NCBI RefSeq assembly: GCF_029774175.1
Contig: NZ_CP103834.1
Span: forward strand, 1,846,001-1,910,000
Length of the DNA stretch: 64,000 nucleotides
Source of the DNA: Actinobacillus genomosp. 1
GTDB lineage: Bacteria; Pseudomonadota; Gammaproteobacteria; Enterobacterales; Pasteurellaceae
Direction of reading: 5' to 3'
Position numbers and translations under genes: made by a program. This document shows positions 35,438 through 44,204 of the stretch, one piece after another (the first letter of the stretch is position 1; every line of letters begins with the position of its first letter). The notes under the pieces were generated by a model. The model had not been told where the DNA came from, did no database searches, and was given only the letters and a program-made list of their open reading frames with translations.

Positions 35438-35500
35438 CCCTCTCCCTGATTTTTCTTCTGTACGAAGAAAAATCCGTCCCTCTCCCGCAAGGGGCGAGGG
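35438..35500. repeat. 63-bp REP-like element, copy 1 (ureG-ureD gap)
   Basis: CCCTCTCCC start, inner hairpin GATTTTTCTTC / GAAGAAAAATC and second hairpin CCCTCTCCC / GGGGCGAGGG. It is nearly identical to 38362-38424. Confidence 0.8.
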
Positions 35501-35509
35501 TTATAGTAT

Positions 35510-36145
35510 TTAACGAACTAAAGACGCCGGATCTTCAATATTTTTTAACAATGCGTATTTTTCGATCCAACCGATCACGCCATCAAGGTTTTCGTTCTTC
35601 ATCAAGTTAGTGAAAATAAACGGCTGACCGTTACGCATACGGCGAGCATCTCGCTCCATCACGCTTAAATCCGCTCCCACAAAAGGTGCTAAGTCAGTTT
35701 TATTAATCACTAATAAATCCGAACGAGTGATACCCGGTCCGCCTTTACGTGGAATTTTCTCGCCTTGTGCCACGTCAATCACGAAAATCGTCACGTCTGC
35801 CAAATCCGGGCTGAAGGTTGCCGAAAGGTTATCGCCACCCGATTCAATGAAAATTAATTCCACTTCCGGAAAACGCGCGACCATTTCGTCCACCGCTTCA
35901 AGGTTCATTGAAGCGTCTTCACGAATCGCCGTATGCGGGCAACCACCGGTTTCCACCCCCATAATGCGTTCAGGTGGAAGCAAACTGTTTTTAGTTAAAA
36001 ATTCCGCATCTTCTTGCGTATAGATGTCATTGGTGATTACTGCCACGCTATAACGGCTTGCAATTTCACGAGTTAAACGTTCGATTAATGCGGTTTTCCC
36101 CGCCCCCACAGGGCCTGCCACCCCGATTTTGATATATTTACGCAT
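35510..36145 (-). CDS. ureG: Urease accessory GTPase UreG
   Basis: 211-residue SIMIBI GTPase that delivers nickel to urease. P-loop GPVGAGKTALIE (residues 10-21), the metal-binding CPHTAIREDASMN (CPH) segment and FIESGGDNLSATFSPDLAD, and the guanine motif NKTDL are all present. It is 20 bases after ureF. Confidence 0.97.
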   Translation of the reverse strand: MRKYIKIGVAGPVGAGKTALIERLTREIASRYSVAVITNDIYTQEDAEFLTKNSLLPPERIMGVETGGCPHTAIREDASMNLEAVDEMVARFPEVELIFIESGGDNLSATFSPDLADVTIFVIDVAQGEKIPRKGGPGITRSDLLVINKTDLAPFVGADLSVMERDARRMRNGQPFIFTNLMKNENLDGVIGWIEKYALLKNIEDPASLVR

Positions 36146-36165
36146 TGGTTTTCCTATTATTCAAA

Positions 36166-36876
36166 TTAAGACATATAAAGTCTTGTATAAAGCTGTTCAT
36201 GTTGCATTGAGCGAATATCGCTTGCTAGTGTTGCTGCACCGAGCCATTCAGGATCAGGATTTAGGCTATTTTCGACCGCTTGTGCGAGAGGATTTCGCAA
36301 AGCGAATAAAATATCTTGCCCGTCCATTTGGCTTAACGGCACCAGTTTCACGCCATTGGTTATCGCTCCGACTGCCGCATTGTAGTAGAACGCATAGAGC
36401 GTTTCGGCTTTATCTAGATTCATCGCTTGAGCCACCATCGCAAACACGATGGGAAAATAACCCTGACAACGTTTTTCGCTGATCGCTTGCTGAAACTCAC
36501 TCAATAACGGATGATTTTCATAACGAATAAAAATCTTCAGCAATCGTACACCTAATTTATAACTGCCCTCACGACTCTCACGAGCGATTTTACTGGCAGC
36601 AAGTTCTTGATCTAGTTGCAACAATCGGCCTAAATCGTGGTTTGCCATTGCATCAAATGCCAGTGATAAATACGCACCGTCATTGTAAATCCAGTTCTGC
36701 ATCAGCTGGGTTTGGACATACTCTTCAAGACTTGCTCGACTGTTCACTTTGCCTTGTTGCACAAAGGTTTCTAAGCCGTTTGAATGGTTAAAGCCGCCGA
36801 TTGGCAACGTAGGATCGACTAAGTGTAACAACGCCCCTAACTGCCCCATACGGGCGAAATCTAGTGCTTGTGCCAA
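36166..36876 (-). CDS. ureF: Urease accessory protein UreF
   Basis: 236-residue helical protein acting as GTPase-gating partner of UreG in the activation complex. Family segments LLHLVDPTLPIGGFNHSNGLETFVQQG and the C-terminal AVGAITNGVKLVPLSQMDGQ are present. Its start overlaps the ureE end by 16 bases, so the two are translationally coupled. Confidence 0.95.
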   Translation of the reverse strand: MAQALDFARMGQLGALLHLVDPTLPIGGFNHSNGLETFVQQGKVNSRASLEEYVQTQLMQNWIYNDGAYLSLAFDAMANHDLGRLLQLDQELAASKIARESREGSYKLGVRLLKIFIRYENHPLLSEFQQAISEKRCQGYFPIVFAMVAQAMNLDKAETLYAFYYNAAVGAITNGVKLVPLSQMDGQDILFALRNPLAQAVENSLNPDPEWLGAATLASDIRSMQHEQLYTRLYMS

Positions 36877-37424
36877 TTTCCGTCTCCGTGGTGATGATAG
36901 CCGTGATGATCGTGCGAATGGCTATGACCGTGAGAATGTCCGTGCCCTTGTGCCGAGTTTGCTCGCAATGCTTGGCTTAAACGACGTTCTGCTTTTTTCG
37001 GTTCAAATCCTGCCGCTTGTAGCCATTCAAACATCGGTTTGTCGTACGGCAGCGTGACTTCATCACCATCTAAAAATAACGGCGAATGTTTGTTACCGAT
37101 TTCATAGCAAGCACGCGCCATTTCCGGCAAAGTTTTCGGCGAAAGTACAATGACCTCAGACGGTAAAATTTCAATCGCAATCACCAGACTCTCGCTCACA
37201 AACACCACATCATCGTGCTTTAAGCGTTGTCCTTCTTTTAACAGACGAAATGCCACTTCACGCCCCGACCGACTTTTTTTACGTAAAATATTGCGCTCGC
37301 TCTCAAACCATTCAAGCGGTACATAATCAATTTGTTGTGTAGTAATTTGCCCGCTTGCTTTAAGTGCCGCCAAATTACCTAAAATTTCTTCCATTACCGG
37401 AAGGATTGGGTTAAGTATTTGCAT
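36861..37424 (-). CDS. ureE: Urease nickel metallochaperone UreE
   Basis: 187-residue chaperone that hands nickel to UreG. The N-terminal domain and the nickel-binding domain (KHSPLFLDGDEVTLPYDKPM) precede a strongly His-rich C-terminal tail (GHGHSHGHSHSHDHHGYHHH) that stores nickel. The start at 37424 (MQILNPILP) has a GGAAGAA site; the longer frame to 37514 reads into the 109-bp repeat. The repeat copy ends only about 16 bases upstream. Confidence 0.95.
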   Translation of the reverse strand: MQILNPILPVMEEILGNLAALKASGQITTQQIDYVPLEWFESERNILRKKSRSGREVAFRLLKEGQRLKHDDVVFVSESLVIAIEILPSEVIVLSPKTLPEMARACYEIGNKHSPLFLDGDEVTLPYDKPMFEWLQAAGFEPKKAERRLSQALRANSAQGHGHSHGHSHSHDHHGYHHHGDGNWHKH

Positions 37425-37439
37425 TATCTTTCTTCCATT

Positions 37440-37548
37440 CCCCATACTACGTATGGGGTTACGCATTGTACGGTTGCGCTGCAACCTATTTTGTAATTTG
37501 TCGCAAAGCGACAACCCTATACTTAACCATGTACGTCAGTGCATGGTT
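37440..37548. repeat. 109-bp structured repeat, copy R1 (GST-ureE gap)
   Basis: Four hairpins in a row: CCCATAC/GTATGGG, GGTTGCG/CTGCAACC, TTGTCGC/GCGACAA and CCATG/CATGG around TACGTCAGTG. It aligns almost without gaps to R2 (38180-38288) in the same orientation, with paired changes in stems. Its edge supplies the stop codon of the GST-like gene. Confidence 0.85.
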
Positions 37549-38164
37549 ACGCGTGTGGTTTCGTTTCCGCCAACACCGCATACTTCTCATTCATCTGCTC
37601 CGCCCAAGCGGTCAAATTCGGGTGATTTTTTGTAAGATCGTAGCCGAGTTTTTCGGCACGGAATTGCCACCAATCAATTAAACAAACTGCAGTAATTGTG
37701 CCGATATTTAGCTCTGTACCGAACGGTTCAATTGCTTTTTCAAGCTGTGGGAATGAGCGGATATTACGATCCATTAACCGTTCTTGACGGCTTGTCCACC
37801 ATTCGCTTTCGGGGCGAAGTAGACGTTCCGCCATAATCGGGACGGTGTTTTCTAAAATGCCGTCCGCAAGGTTATGTAACGCTAACGCTGCCCAGCGTGG
37901 TTTACCGCTTTCCGGGAATAATTTCGGTTGGTCGCCTTTTTGATCGAGATATTCACAAATCAGTTGGCTACCGAATAACCAATTTCCGCAATTACGTTGT
38001 AAAGCCGGTACACGTCCAAGCGGATTGTCTTGGTTGTGTGGTGAATTTGGGTCAAACGATGAGTTAATTTTTAACAGCTCGGTTTTAGCTTCTAATTGTT
38101 GGTGTTTTAATGTGACTAACACTTTACGCACGAAAGGGCTAGTGGTGGAATACCAGAGTTTCAT
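37547..38164 (-). CDS. Glutathione S-transferase-like protein in the urease operon (ureX position)
   Basis: 205-residue GST fold: thioredoxin-like N-domain (MKLWYSTTSPFVRKVLVTLK, GRVPALQRNCGNWLFGSQLICEYL) and a helical C-domain. It sits between ureC and ureE, where A. pleuropneumoniae is known to have an extra frame called ureX; no urease role is established. The start at 38164 has AAGGAGA. The gene is framed by two copies of one 109-bp repeat, and its last codons and stop fall at the R1 edge, which suggests insertion as a cassette. Confidence 0.85.
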   Translation of the reverse strand: MKLWYSTTSPFVRKVLVTLKHQQLEAKTELLKINSSFDPNSPHNQDNPLGRVPALQRNCGNWLFGSQLICEYLDQKGDQPKLFPESGKPRWAALALHNLADGILENTVPIMAERLLRPESEWWTSRQERLMDRNIRSFPQLEKAIEPFGTELNIGTITAVCLIDWWQFRAEKLGYDLTKNHPNLTAWAEQMNEKYAVLAETKPHA

Positions 38165-38179
38165 AGATTCTCCTTTTTC

Positions 38180-38288
38180 CTCATACTCACGCATGAGGTT
38201 AAACATTGTATGGTTGCTCTGCAACCAACTTAGTAAATTGTCGCAGAACGACGACCCTATACTTAACCACGCACGTCAGTGCGTGGTA
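38180..38288. repeat. 109-bp structured repeat, copy R2 (ureC-GST gap)
   Basis: Direct repeat of R1 with compensating stem changes: CTCAT/ATGAG in place of CCCAT/ATGGG, and CCACG/CGTGG in place of CCATG/CATGG. It lies just upstream of the GST-like start. Confidence 0.85.
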
Positions 38289-38361
38289 TTGCAACATTTT
38301 ATGCAAATTTAACCGCTTGTTGGAATGTTTAGCGAAACAAACAGAGAGGAAAAAACCGTTC

Positions 38362-38424
38362 CCCCTCTCCCTGATTTTTCTTCTTAACAAAGAAAAATCT
38401 GTCCCTCTCCCACAAGGGGAGAGG
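38362..38424. repeat. 63-bp REP-like element, copy 2 (after ureC)
   Basis: Same two-hairpin layout as 35438-35500 in the same orientation, with a few differences mostly in loops or pairing as GA/AG changes. It begins 7 bases past the ureC stop and may act on transcript stability or partial termination. Confidence 0.8.
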
Positions 38425-38431
38425 GTGAACA

Positions 38432-40150
38432 CTAGAACAAGAAATAACGCTGTGCAAGCGGCACTTTGGTCGCTGGTTCACAAGTAATATGTTCGCCGTC
38501 CACACGTACTTCATAGCGTTCCGGATCAACGGTAATTTCAGGTGTTGCATTGTTATGAACGAGGTCTTTTTTGCCTACATCACGACAGCCTTTCACCGCT
38601 AGGGTTTCTTTCTGAATGCCGTATTGCGTTTTGATATCCGCATCTACGCTGGCTTGTGAAACAAAGTAAACCGCACTTTCGGTATTCGCTTTCGCATTTG
38701 CGCCAAACATTGGGCGGTAGAATACTGGTTGTGGCGTTGGGATTGAGGCGTTCGGGTCGCCCATTTTCGCAAAGCTGATAAAGCCTTTTTTCATCACAAA
38801 TTCCGGTTTTACACCGAAGAATTGCGGCTTCCACAATACGATATCCGCAAGTTTACCCACTTCAAGCGAGCCAACGTGTTGGCTGATACCGTGAGCGATT
38901 GCCGGGTTGATCGTATATTTCGCAATATAGCGTTTAATACGGAAGTTGTCGTTACCCTCATCGCCCAATGCACCACGCTGTGCTTTCATTTTATCCGCTG
39001 TTTGCCACGTACGAGTGACCACTTCGCCGACACGTCCCATTGCCTGACTGTCTGAACTCATAATCGAGAACACGCCCATATCGTGCAGAATATCTTCCGC
39101 TGCAATCGTTTCAGGACGGATACGGCTATCTGCAAATGCGACATCTTCCGGAACACGTTTATCTAAATGGTGGCAAACCATCAGCATATCTAAATGCTCG
39201 TCAATCGTGTTCACGGTAAATGGACGAGTCGGGTTGGTTGAAGCCGGCAATACGTTCGGATACATCGCCGCTTTAATAATATCCGGTGCGTGACCGCCAC
39301 CGGCACCTTCAGTGTGGAAAGTATGAATCACACGCCCGTTAATCGCTTTCATCGTGTCTTCTAAGAAGCCGCTTTCGTTGAGCGTATCGGTGTGAATTGC
39401 CACTTGCACGTCCATCTCGTCCGCCACTTTTAACGCTGCATCAATTACCGCCGGTGTTGCACCCCAGTCTTCGTGGATTTTTAAGCCTAACGCACCGGCA
39501 ACCACTTGTTCTTTAAGCGGTTCAAGTGTTGAACAGTTACCTTTGCCAAAAAAGCCGATATTGACCGGTAATGATTCACAGGCTTGGAACATTCTTTCAA
39601 TGTTGAATTTACCCGGTGTACATGTGGTAGCGTGCGTACCATCCGCCGGACCAGAACCGCCACCGATCATAGTAGTAATACCGTTTTCGATAGCATGTTG
39701 TGCTTGTTGCGGACAAATCCAGTGAATGTGAGTATCGATACCGCCTGCGGTCGCAATTAAATGCGCACCGTTATGCACTTCGGTACTTGCGCCGATAATC
39801 ATATTTGGCGTGACGTTATCCATCGTATCCGGATTACCCGCCTGACCAATGCCTACAATACGTCCGTCACGAATCCCGATATCCGCTTTGATAATGCCTA
39901 ATTTTGCGTCAATAATCATCACGTTAGTGAGGGCAAAATCTAATACGTTCGGATTATCTCGGGTAACCGTACTGGATTGTGCCATACCGTCACGCACCGA
40001 TTTACCTCCGCCGAATTTACACTCATCGCCTTTGGTTAAAAAATCCTGTTCAATTGTCGCCCATAAATCGGTGTCGCCTAAACGGACTTTATCACCGACT
40101 GTCGGGCCGTAAGTCGCTACATACTGACTGCGTGGGATTGTTAATGCCAT
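38432..40150 (-). CDS. ureC: Urease alpha subunit (catalytic)
   Basis: 572-residue catalytic subunit that hydrolyses urea to ammonia and carbamate. Ni ligands in GGIDTHIHWICPQQ, the carbamylated lysine in LGLKIHEDWGATP, the ligand histidines in VAIHTDTLNESGF and HTFHTEGAGGGHAPD, and the flap His in MVCHHLDKRVPEDVAFA are intact, so the enzyme should be active. It lies 11 bases after ureB. Confidence 0.99.
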   Translation of the reverse strand: MALTIPRSQYVATYGPTVGDKVRLGDTDLWATIEQDFLTKGDECKFGGGKSVRDGMAQSSTVTRDNPNVLDFALTNVMIIDAKLGIIKADIGIRDGRIVGIGQAGNPDTMDNVTPNMIIGASTEVHNGAHLIATAGGIDTHIHWICPQQAQHAIENGITTMIGGGSGPADGTHATTCTPGKFNIERMFQACESLPVNIGFFGKGNCSTLEPLKEQVVAGALGLKIHEDWGATPAVIDAALKVADEMDVQVAIHTDTLNESGFLEDTMKAINGRVIHTFHTEGAGGGHAPDIIKAAMYPNVLPASTNPTRPFTVNTIDEHLDMLMVCHHLDKRVPEDVAFADSRIRPETIAAEDILHDMGVFSIMSSDSQAMGRVGEVVTRTWQTADKMKAQRGALGDEGNDNFRIKRYIAKYTINPAIAHGISQHVGSLEVGKLADIVLWKPQFFGVKPEFVMKKGFISFAKMGDPNASIPTPQPVFYRPMFGANAKANTESAVYFVSQASVDADIKTQYGIQKETLAVKGCRDVGKKDLVHNNATPEITVDPERYEVRVDGEHITCEPATKVPLAQRYFLF

Positions 40151-40161
40151 TTTCTTACTCC

Positions 40162-40467
40162 CTATAATTTGCCGTCGATTTCATTATGGAAACCGTAAAT
40201 CACTTTATTACCACCAAACTCAACCAGTTCCACTTCTTTCGCTTCACCGGGTTCAAAACGTACCGCATTGCCGGACGGCACATTTAAACGCATACCGCGA
40301 GCCTGTAAGCGGTCGAATTTTAGGGCGTGATTGGTTTCAAAAAAATGGTAATGCGAACCGACTTGAATCGGGCGGTCACCTGTATTAACTACTTCTAATT
40401 TGACGGTTTTGCGACCCACATTCGCTTGTACATCACCGTCTGCTAATTGATATTCTCCGGGGATCAT
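40162..40467 (-). CDS. ureB: Urease beta subunit
   Basis: 101-residue structural subunit (MIPGEYQLADGDVQANVGRKTV, GSHYHFFETNHALKFDR, GNKVIYGFHNEIDGKL). Packs with UreA and UreC. A CT-rich hairpin separates it from ureA. Confidence 0.98.
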   Translation of the reverse strand: MIPGEYQLADGDVQANVGRKTVKLEVVNTGDRPIQVGSHYHFFETNHALKFDRLQARGMRLNVPSGNAVRFEPGEAKEVELVEFGGNKVIYGFHNEIDGKL

Positions 40468-40488
40468 TTTTTATTCCTTGTTTGTTTA

Positions 40489-40513
40489 CTCTCTCCCTCT
40501 TGAGGGAGAGGGT
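40489..40513. repeat. Short CT-rich hairpin in the ureA-ureB gap
   Basis: CTCTCCCTC-TTGA-GAGGGAGAGG-like inverted repeat sharing the CCCTCTCCC theme of the 63-bp elements. Confidence 0.5.
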
Positions 40514-40517
40514 ATCG

Positions 40518-40820
40518 TTATCTAATCGGGTTATGTACGGTCACTAATTTCGTGCCGTCCGGAAACGTTGCTTCAATTTGAACTTCGTGTACCATTTCCG
40601 CAATACCTTCCATCACATCATCCACCGTCAGTAACGTTGCGCCGTATTGCATCACTTCCGCCACCGACATTCCGTCACGTGCCGCTTCTTGCAAATGGCT
40701 GGCAATATAAGCGATTGCCTCCGGATAATTTAATTTCACACCACGAGCCTTGCGTTTTGCCGCAAGCTCCCCCGCAAGAAATAACATCAGTTTTTCTTGT
40801 TCTCTTGAAGTTAAATGCAT
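40518..40820 (-). CDS. ureA: Urease gamma subunit
   Basis: 100-residue subunit, exact family length ([62 protein letters not shown] end). First structural gene, 72 bases after the urea transporter gene. Confidence 0.98.
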
Positions 40821-40892
40821 TTTGTACCTTCTTTATTTTCTACATGGAATTTGTAAGATTTTGCTAAAAATAGACCGCTTATTCCCGTTGTC

Positions 40893-41795
40893 TTAGGGAT
40901 TAAGCAACCTAACTAATTTGTTTTTATCGAACGCCGCTTTATCCAGCTTAGATTTAATAACTAACAACAGCCAACTTGCGACAATAAAACCGATGGTATA
41001 GCTTGGTATGCCAAAATTTGAGATAGTAAATTGGATTAAGACCGCTAATAACGAGCCTAAAATAATATAAACAAAATTGCGGAAACGATCGCTGGCAAAC
41101 GCACAGGCGACTAAGATAGGGGAGAAACCGTAAATACCGTTTGCCAGTTGATTCGGTTGAACGGTTAATAACAGATTGGCAAATGAAGTACCGATTGTTG
41201 CCGCCGCTAAACCGTACATCGCTGCCATCGGGGAATTAATTGAAATAGCGAGAAAAAGCAGAATTCCGGTAATAATACTGGAGCCGAAATTGACTTCCGC
41301 CCAAGCGTAAAAAGGTTCGCTCATTGCCTGCAGCGTATTAGTGTGATCCGCCAATGCGGGAGTAGTTTGAGTGAGGTCAAAGAGATGATATTTTGCGATA
41401 GCCCAACAAAAAATCCAACAAGTGAACACAAACGGAAAGGTAAACGCAATTTTATTCCGTTTGGTAAATTCCCGCATAATAAGGGTCGCCACGATGGAAG
41501 CAACCACGGCATTTAGCCAAATGAGCGGGTTACTTGCATCAATTAAACCGAAGGTAAACATGACGCACATAAAAGCGAGGCTGGCGTTAAAACCGTATAA
41601 TCCTTGCTCAATTTGTTGTTGCGGATATTTAAGCAAGGTTGCCGTATAAGTCCCGATTAACGCACCGAGAAAACAACCGATACCAAGCGTCCAATCGCTA
41701 AAAAACATGGCGATCACGATCACCAAACCGGACAAACCGTTTTCTTGCAGAAAGATTTGCCCTACCCCGGTAAGGGTGGATTTAAGCAGCTTCAT
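40893..41795 (-). CDS. Urea transporter (UT family)
   Basis: 300-residue inner-membrane urea channel with the internal two-fold repeat of the UT family: QGLYGFNASLAFMCVMFTFG in the first half and NGIYGFSPILVACAFASDRF in the second. About ten TM segments. The second ATG (41795) is chosen since AGGA lies 6 bases before it, while it abuts the first ATG at 41801. It brings urea to the urease encoded downstream. Confidence 0.93.
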   Translation of the reverse strand: MKLLKSTLTGVGQIFLQENGLSGLVIVIAMFFSDWTLGIGCFLGALIGTYTATLLKYPQQQIEQGLYGFNASLAFMCVMFTFGLIDASNPLIWLNAVVASIVATLIMREFTKRNKIAFTFPFVFTCWIFCWAIAKYHLFDLTQTTPALADHTNTLQAMSEPFYAWAEVNFGSSIITGILLFLAISINSPMAAMYGLAAATIGTSFANLLLTVQPNQLANGIYGFSPILVACAFASDRFRNFVYIILGSLLAVLIQFTISNFGIPSYTIGFIVASWLLLVIKSKLDKAAFDKNKLVRLLNP

Positions 41796-41831
41796 TTTCA
41801 TTCCTGTGTGTTTGCACCACTATTTTGTGGT

Positions 41832-42461
41832 TTATTTTGTTAAATAAAGCGTATCTGTTGCGAGTGTTCGACAAAAGGTTTGATCATGTGAGGCAATTAA
41901 CATCGGCAATTTTAATTGTTTGAGTAAAGCGGTTAATTTTTCACAATTTTTTGCATCAAGCCCGTTTGTCGGCTCATCAAGTAATAATATTTTAGGCTGC
42001 ATTGCCAATACGCCGGCTAATGCAGTGAAGTTTTGTTCTCCGCCGGAGAGTAAATTGACCGGACGATCTTTAAGATGCGCAATACCGATTTGTTCCAACT
42101 GCGCTAGTGCTATTTTATAGGCTTTCTCTCTCGTATAACCTTGGTTTAATACACCGAATGCCACGTCATCCAGTACCGTTGGGCCGAACAATTGATCTTC
42201 CGCATTTTGGAAACATAACCCGACCGTTCCTCTAAACGGCGCAAAATCTTTTTCCGTTTTACATGCTTGTCCGAATAAATAAACTTCACCCGATTGAATC
42301 GGCACAAATCCCAATAAAGAAAGCAGTAATGTCGATTTACCCGTACCGATTTCACCTTGTAAAAATAAACATTGCTGTTCTTCGAGAGTAAAATTCAGAT
42401 TATCTATAACGACCTGTTGATTACGACAAAGAGTAAGGTTACGAACTGCCAGTATATTCAT
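41832..42461 (-). CDS. cbiO: Nickel ECF transporter ATPase CbiO
   Basis: 209-residue ATPase of the cobalt/nickel energy-coupling-factor importer. Walker A GEIGTGKST, Q-loop CFQNAEDQLFGPTV, signature LSGGEQN and Walker B ILLLDEPTNGLD are present. Shorter than E. coli-type CbiO (about 270). Role as nickel rather than cobalt importer follows from the urease context and from the published A. pleuropneumoniae locus. Confidence 0.93.
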   Translation of the reverse strand: MNILAVRNLTLCRNQQVVIDNLNFTLEEQQCLFLQGEIGTGKSTLLLSLLGFVPIQSGEVYLFGQACKTEKDFAPFRGTVGLCFQNAEDQLFGPTVLDDVAFGVLNQGYTREKAYKIALAQLEQIGIAHLKDRPVNLLSGGEQNFTALAGVLAMQPKILLLDEPTNGLDAKNCEKLTALLKQLKLPMLIASHDQTFCRTLATDTLYLTK

Positions 42462-42485
42462 TTATCTCTTCTTATTAGCACCGAG

Positions 42486-43103
42486 CTATCTCTTACCAAA
42501 TTTAAATCCGCGAGCTTTTAACGCGATTTCGGCTTTTTCCGCTTTGACCATTGCATGAATCAGCAATAAAGACACTTTTTGAGCGGTAATCATTAGCGTT
42601 CTCATATTACACCTCGGTTGATAACCTCGGGCTCGCATCGCCATCTCCATTTTTCGATTCAATTCCGACAATAATGCGATATAACGAATCGTCAGCACAA
42701 AAAGATGAATAAATTTACTCGGTAAAGGTAATTTGCCGATGGCTTGCACTAAAACGGTATCGGTTACGTTAAACAGTCCCAACCACATAACCAACACAAT
42801 TAAATTCATACGTAAGCTGATGATCAAAGCCAATTCGAGCCCTTTGGGATTCCATTCGACACCGCCCGAACCGATGCGCCAACTCAATGTAAGTAATATC
42901 AGTACGCTAAAAACATTAAACTTTAGCCAACGTGTAAATAATACTTTCAACGAATGTCGGTAGTAAAGTTGTAACCCGATAAGCGACACCGCTACACAAG
43001 CGGTCAAAATTAATAAAATATTTACGGAATGAAGCGCGCTAATCGCTAAACCGGCGATAAATATATAAATTAAACGCCAGTGAGGTTGCAGTAATACCGT
43101 CAT
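42486..43103 (-). CDS. cbiQ: Nickel ECF transporter T-component CbiQ
   Basis: 205-residue transmembrane coupling protein with about five hydrophobic segments; the coupling helices carry the Ala-Arg-Gly motifs MAMRARGYQPR and IALKARGFKFG that contact the ATPase. Ten bases after cbiM. Confidence 0.93.
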   Translation of the reverse strand: MTVLLQPHWRLIYIFIAGLAISALHSVNILLILTACVAVSLIGLQLYYRHSLKVLFTRWLKFNVFSVLILLTLSWRIGSGGVEWNPKGLELALIISLRMNLIVLVMWLGLFNVTDTVLVQAIGKLPLPSKFIHLFVLTIRYIALLSELNRKMEMAMRARGYQPRCNMRTLMITAQKVSLLLIHAMVKAEKAEIALKARGFKFGKR

Positions 43104-43112
43104 GACTACTAA

Positions 43113-43721
43113 TTAATCGAAATTTAAGACGGAAGGCATCATTTTGGTGAGCGTTAATACAATCCCCACGCTTACGATACTATCAACGACAAAAATAGGT
43201 AAATGAGAAACGATAAGTAAGCCGATGAGATCAGTATAATCCTTACCGCCGTCCAAAGCCAATACTAATGAAGCTAAAAATGCCGCACCGCCGACTCCGA
43301 TAGAACCGACGCAAATACCGACGAATATCAAATAACGACGCGATACGTTCCGTTTAAGCGAGTTACGAAAAAGATAATGAGCAAGTAATGCCGGCAACGC
43401 CATAATGCAAAGATTGACGCCTAATACGGAGAAGCCGCCGAATGAAAACAACAAAACCTGCAATAAAAGCGCGATCAAAAAAGCAGGAAATACCGTCCAC
43501 CCGAGAAACAATCCCGCCATACCGTTGAGAATAAGATGAACGCTACCGATGCCGACAGGTACATGAATAGTTCCTGCCACAAAAAATGCGGAGGCAAATA
43601 ATGCGGTTAATGATAAACGGCGGTAATCCAACTTCTTTAACCCGATCGAAACGCCTACCAGCGCAATGACTGCGCCGGTAAGCAAAGTGGTTGAATGCAA
43701 AACGCCTTCTGATAAATGCAC
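43113..43721 (-). CDS. cbiM: Nickel ECF transporter S-component CbiM
   Basis: 202-residue substrate-binding membrane protein. It keeps the N-terminal MHLSEGVL, in which the N-terminal amine and His2 bind the metal. About six TM segments. It is adjacent to cbiL (1 base apart). Confidence 0.95.
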   Translation of the reverse strand: MHLSEGVLHSTTLLTGAVIALVGVSIGLKKLDYRRLSLTALFASAFFVAGTIHVPVGIGSVHLILNGMAGLFLGWTVFPAFLIALLLQVLLFSFGGFSVLGVNLCIMALPALLAHYLFRNSLKRNVSRRYLIFVGICVGSIGVGGAAFLASLVLALDGGKDYTDLIGLLIVSHLPIFVVDSIVSVGIVLTLTKMMPSVLNFD

Positions 43722-44204
43722 TTAACGCTTTTCCTTTTTCACTTTCAATAACGTAAAAAGACCGAATAAACCGAAGATATAACCGATTCCGCCTAAAATA
43801 TCATGTAAGTAGATTTTATCTTTTAGCTTATGTATGTCTTCACGTAATAACTCGAATTCGGATCTCCCCATCGCACGTTTCGCGATATTATCCGCAACTC
43901 TCTCCGCTCGATGACCTTCCGGACCGTCAATCACCACCTTAAACGGACCGTTACTGGTTACCGGAAGCACAAAATGCCCGGACGCATCGGTTTTACCCGA
44001 AACGACAGGTTGCTCTTGATTACCCTCCATACCAAGTTGATAAGCTTCCACGTAAGTTTCCGCAGCGGGAGATTGATCGGAATAATACGCTCTTCCCGTG
44101 ATTTCATCACCGTCGTATTGCGCAAATAAGTACAGATTATGCGCTACCGCCTGAAGTGAAAACAAGGAGATAACGATTGCCAATAAATATCGAGATATTT
44201 TCAT
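43722..44204 (-). CDS. cbiL: Nickel transport accessory membrane protein CbiL
   Basis: 160-residue protein with signal peptide (MKISRYLLAIVISLFSLQAVAHN), an extracytosolic Ig-like carboxypeptidase-regulatory-type domain (VSGKTDASGHFVLPV) and a C-terminal TM (GGIGYIFGLFGLFTLL) ending in Lys/Arg. It shares its first base with the cbiK stop. Matches the CbiL/NikL accessory role. Confidence 0.88.
   Translation of the reverse strand: MKISRYLLAIVISLFSLQAVAHNLYLFAQYDGDEITGRAYYSDQSPAAETYVEAYQLGMEGNQEQPVVSGKTDASGHFVLPVTSNGPFKVVIDGPEGHRAERVADNIAKRAMGRSEFELLREDIHKLKDKIYLHDILGGIGYIFGLFGLFTLLKVKKEKR

Noticed and set aside
35298..35610. Short frames across the ureG-ureD gap
   Set aside because: They only reflect the CT-rich hairpin repeats; composition is unlike coding sequence of the neighbours.
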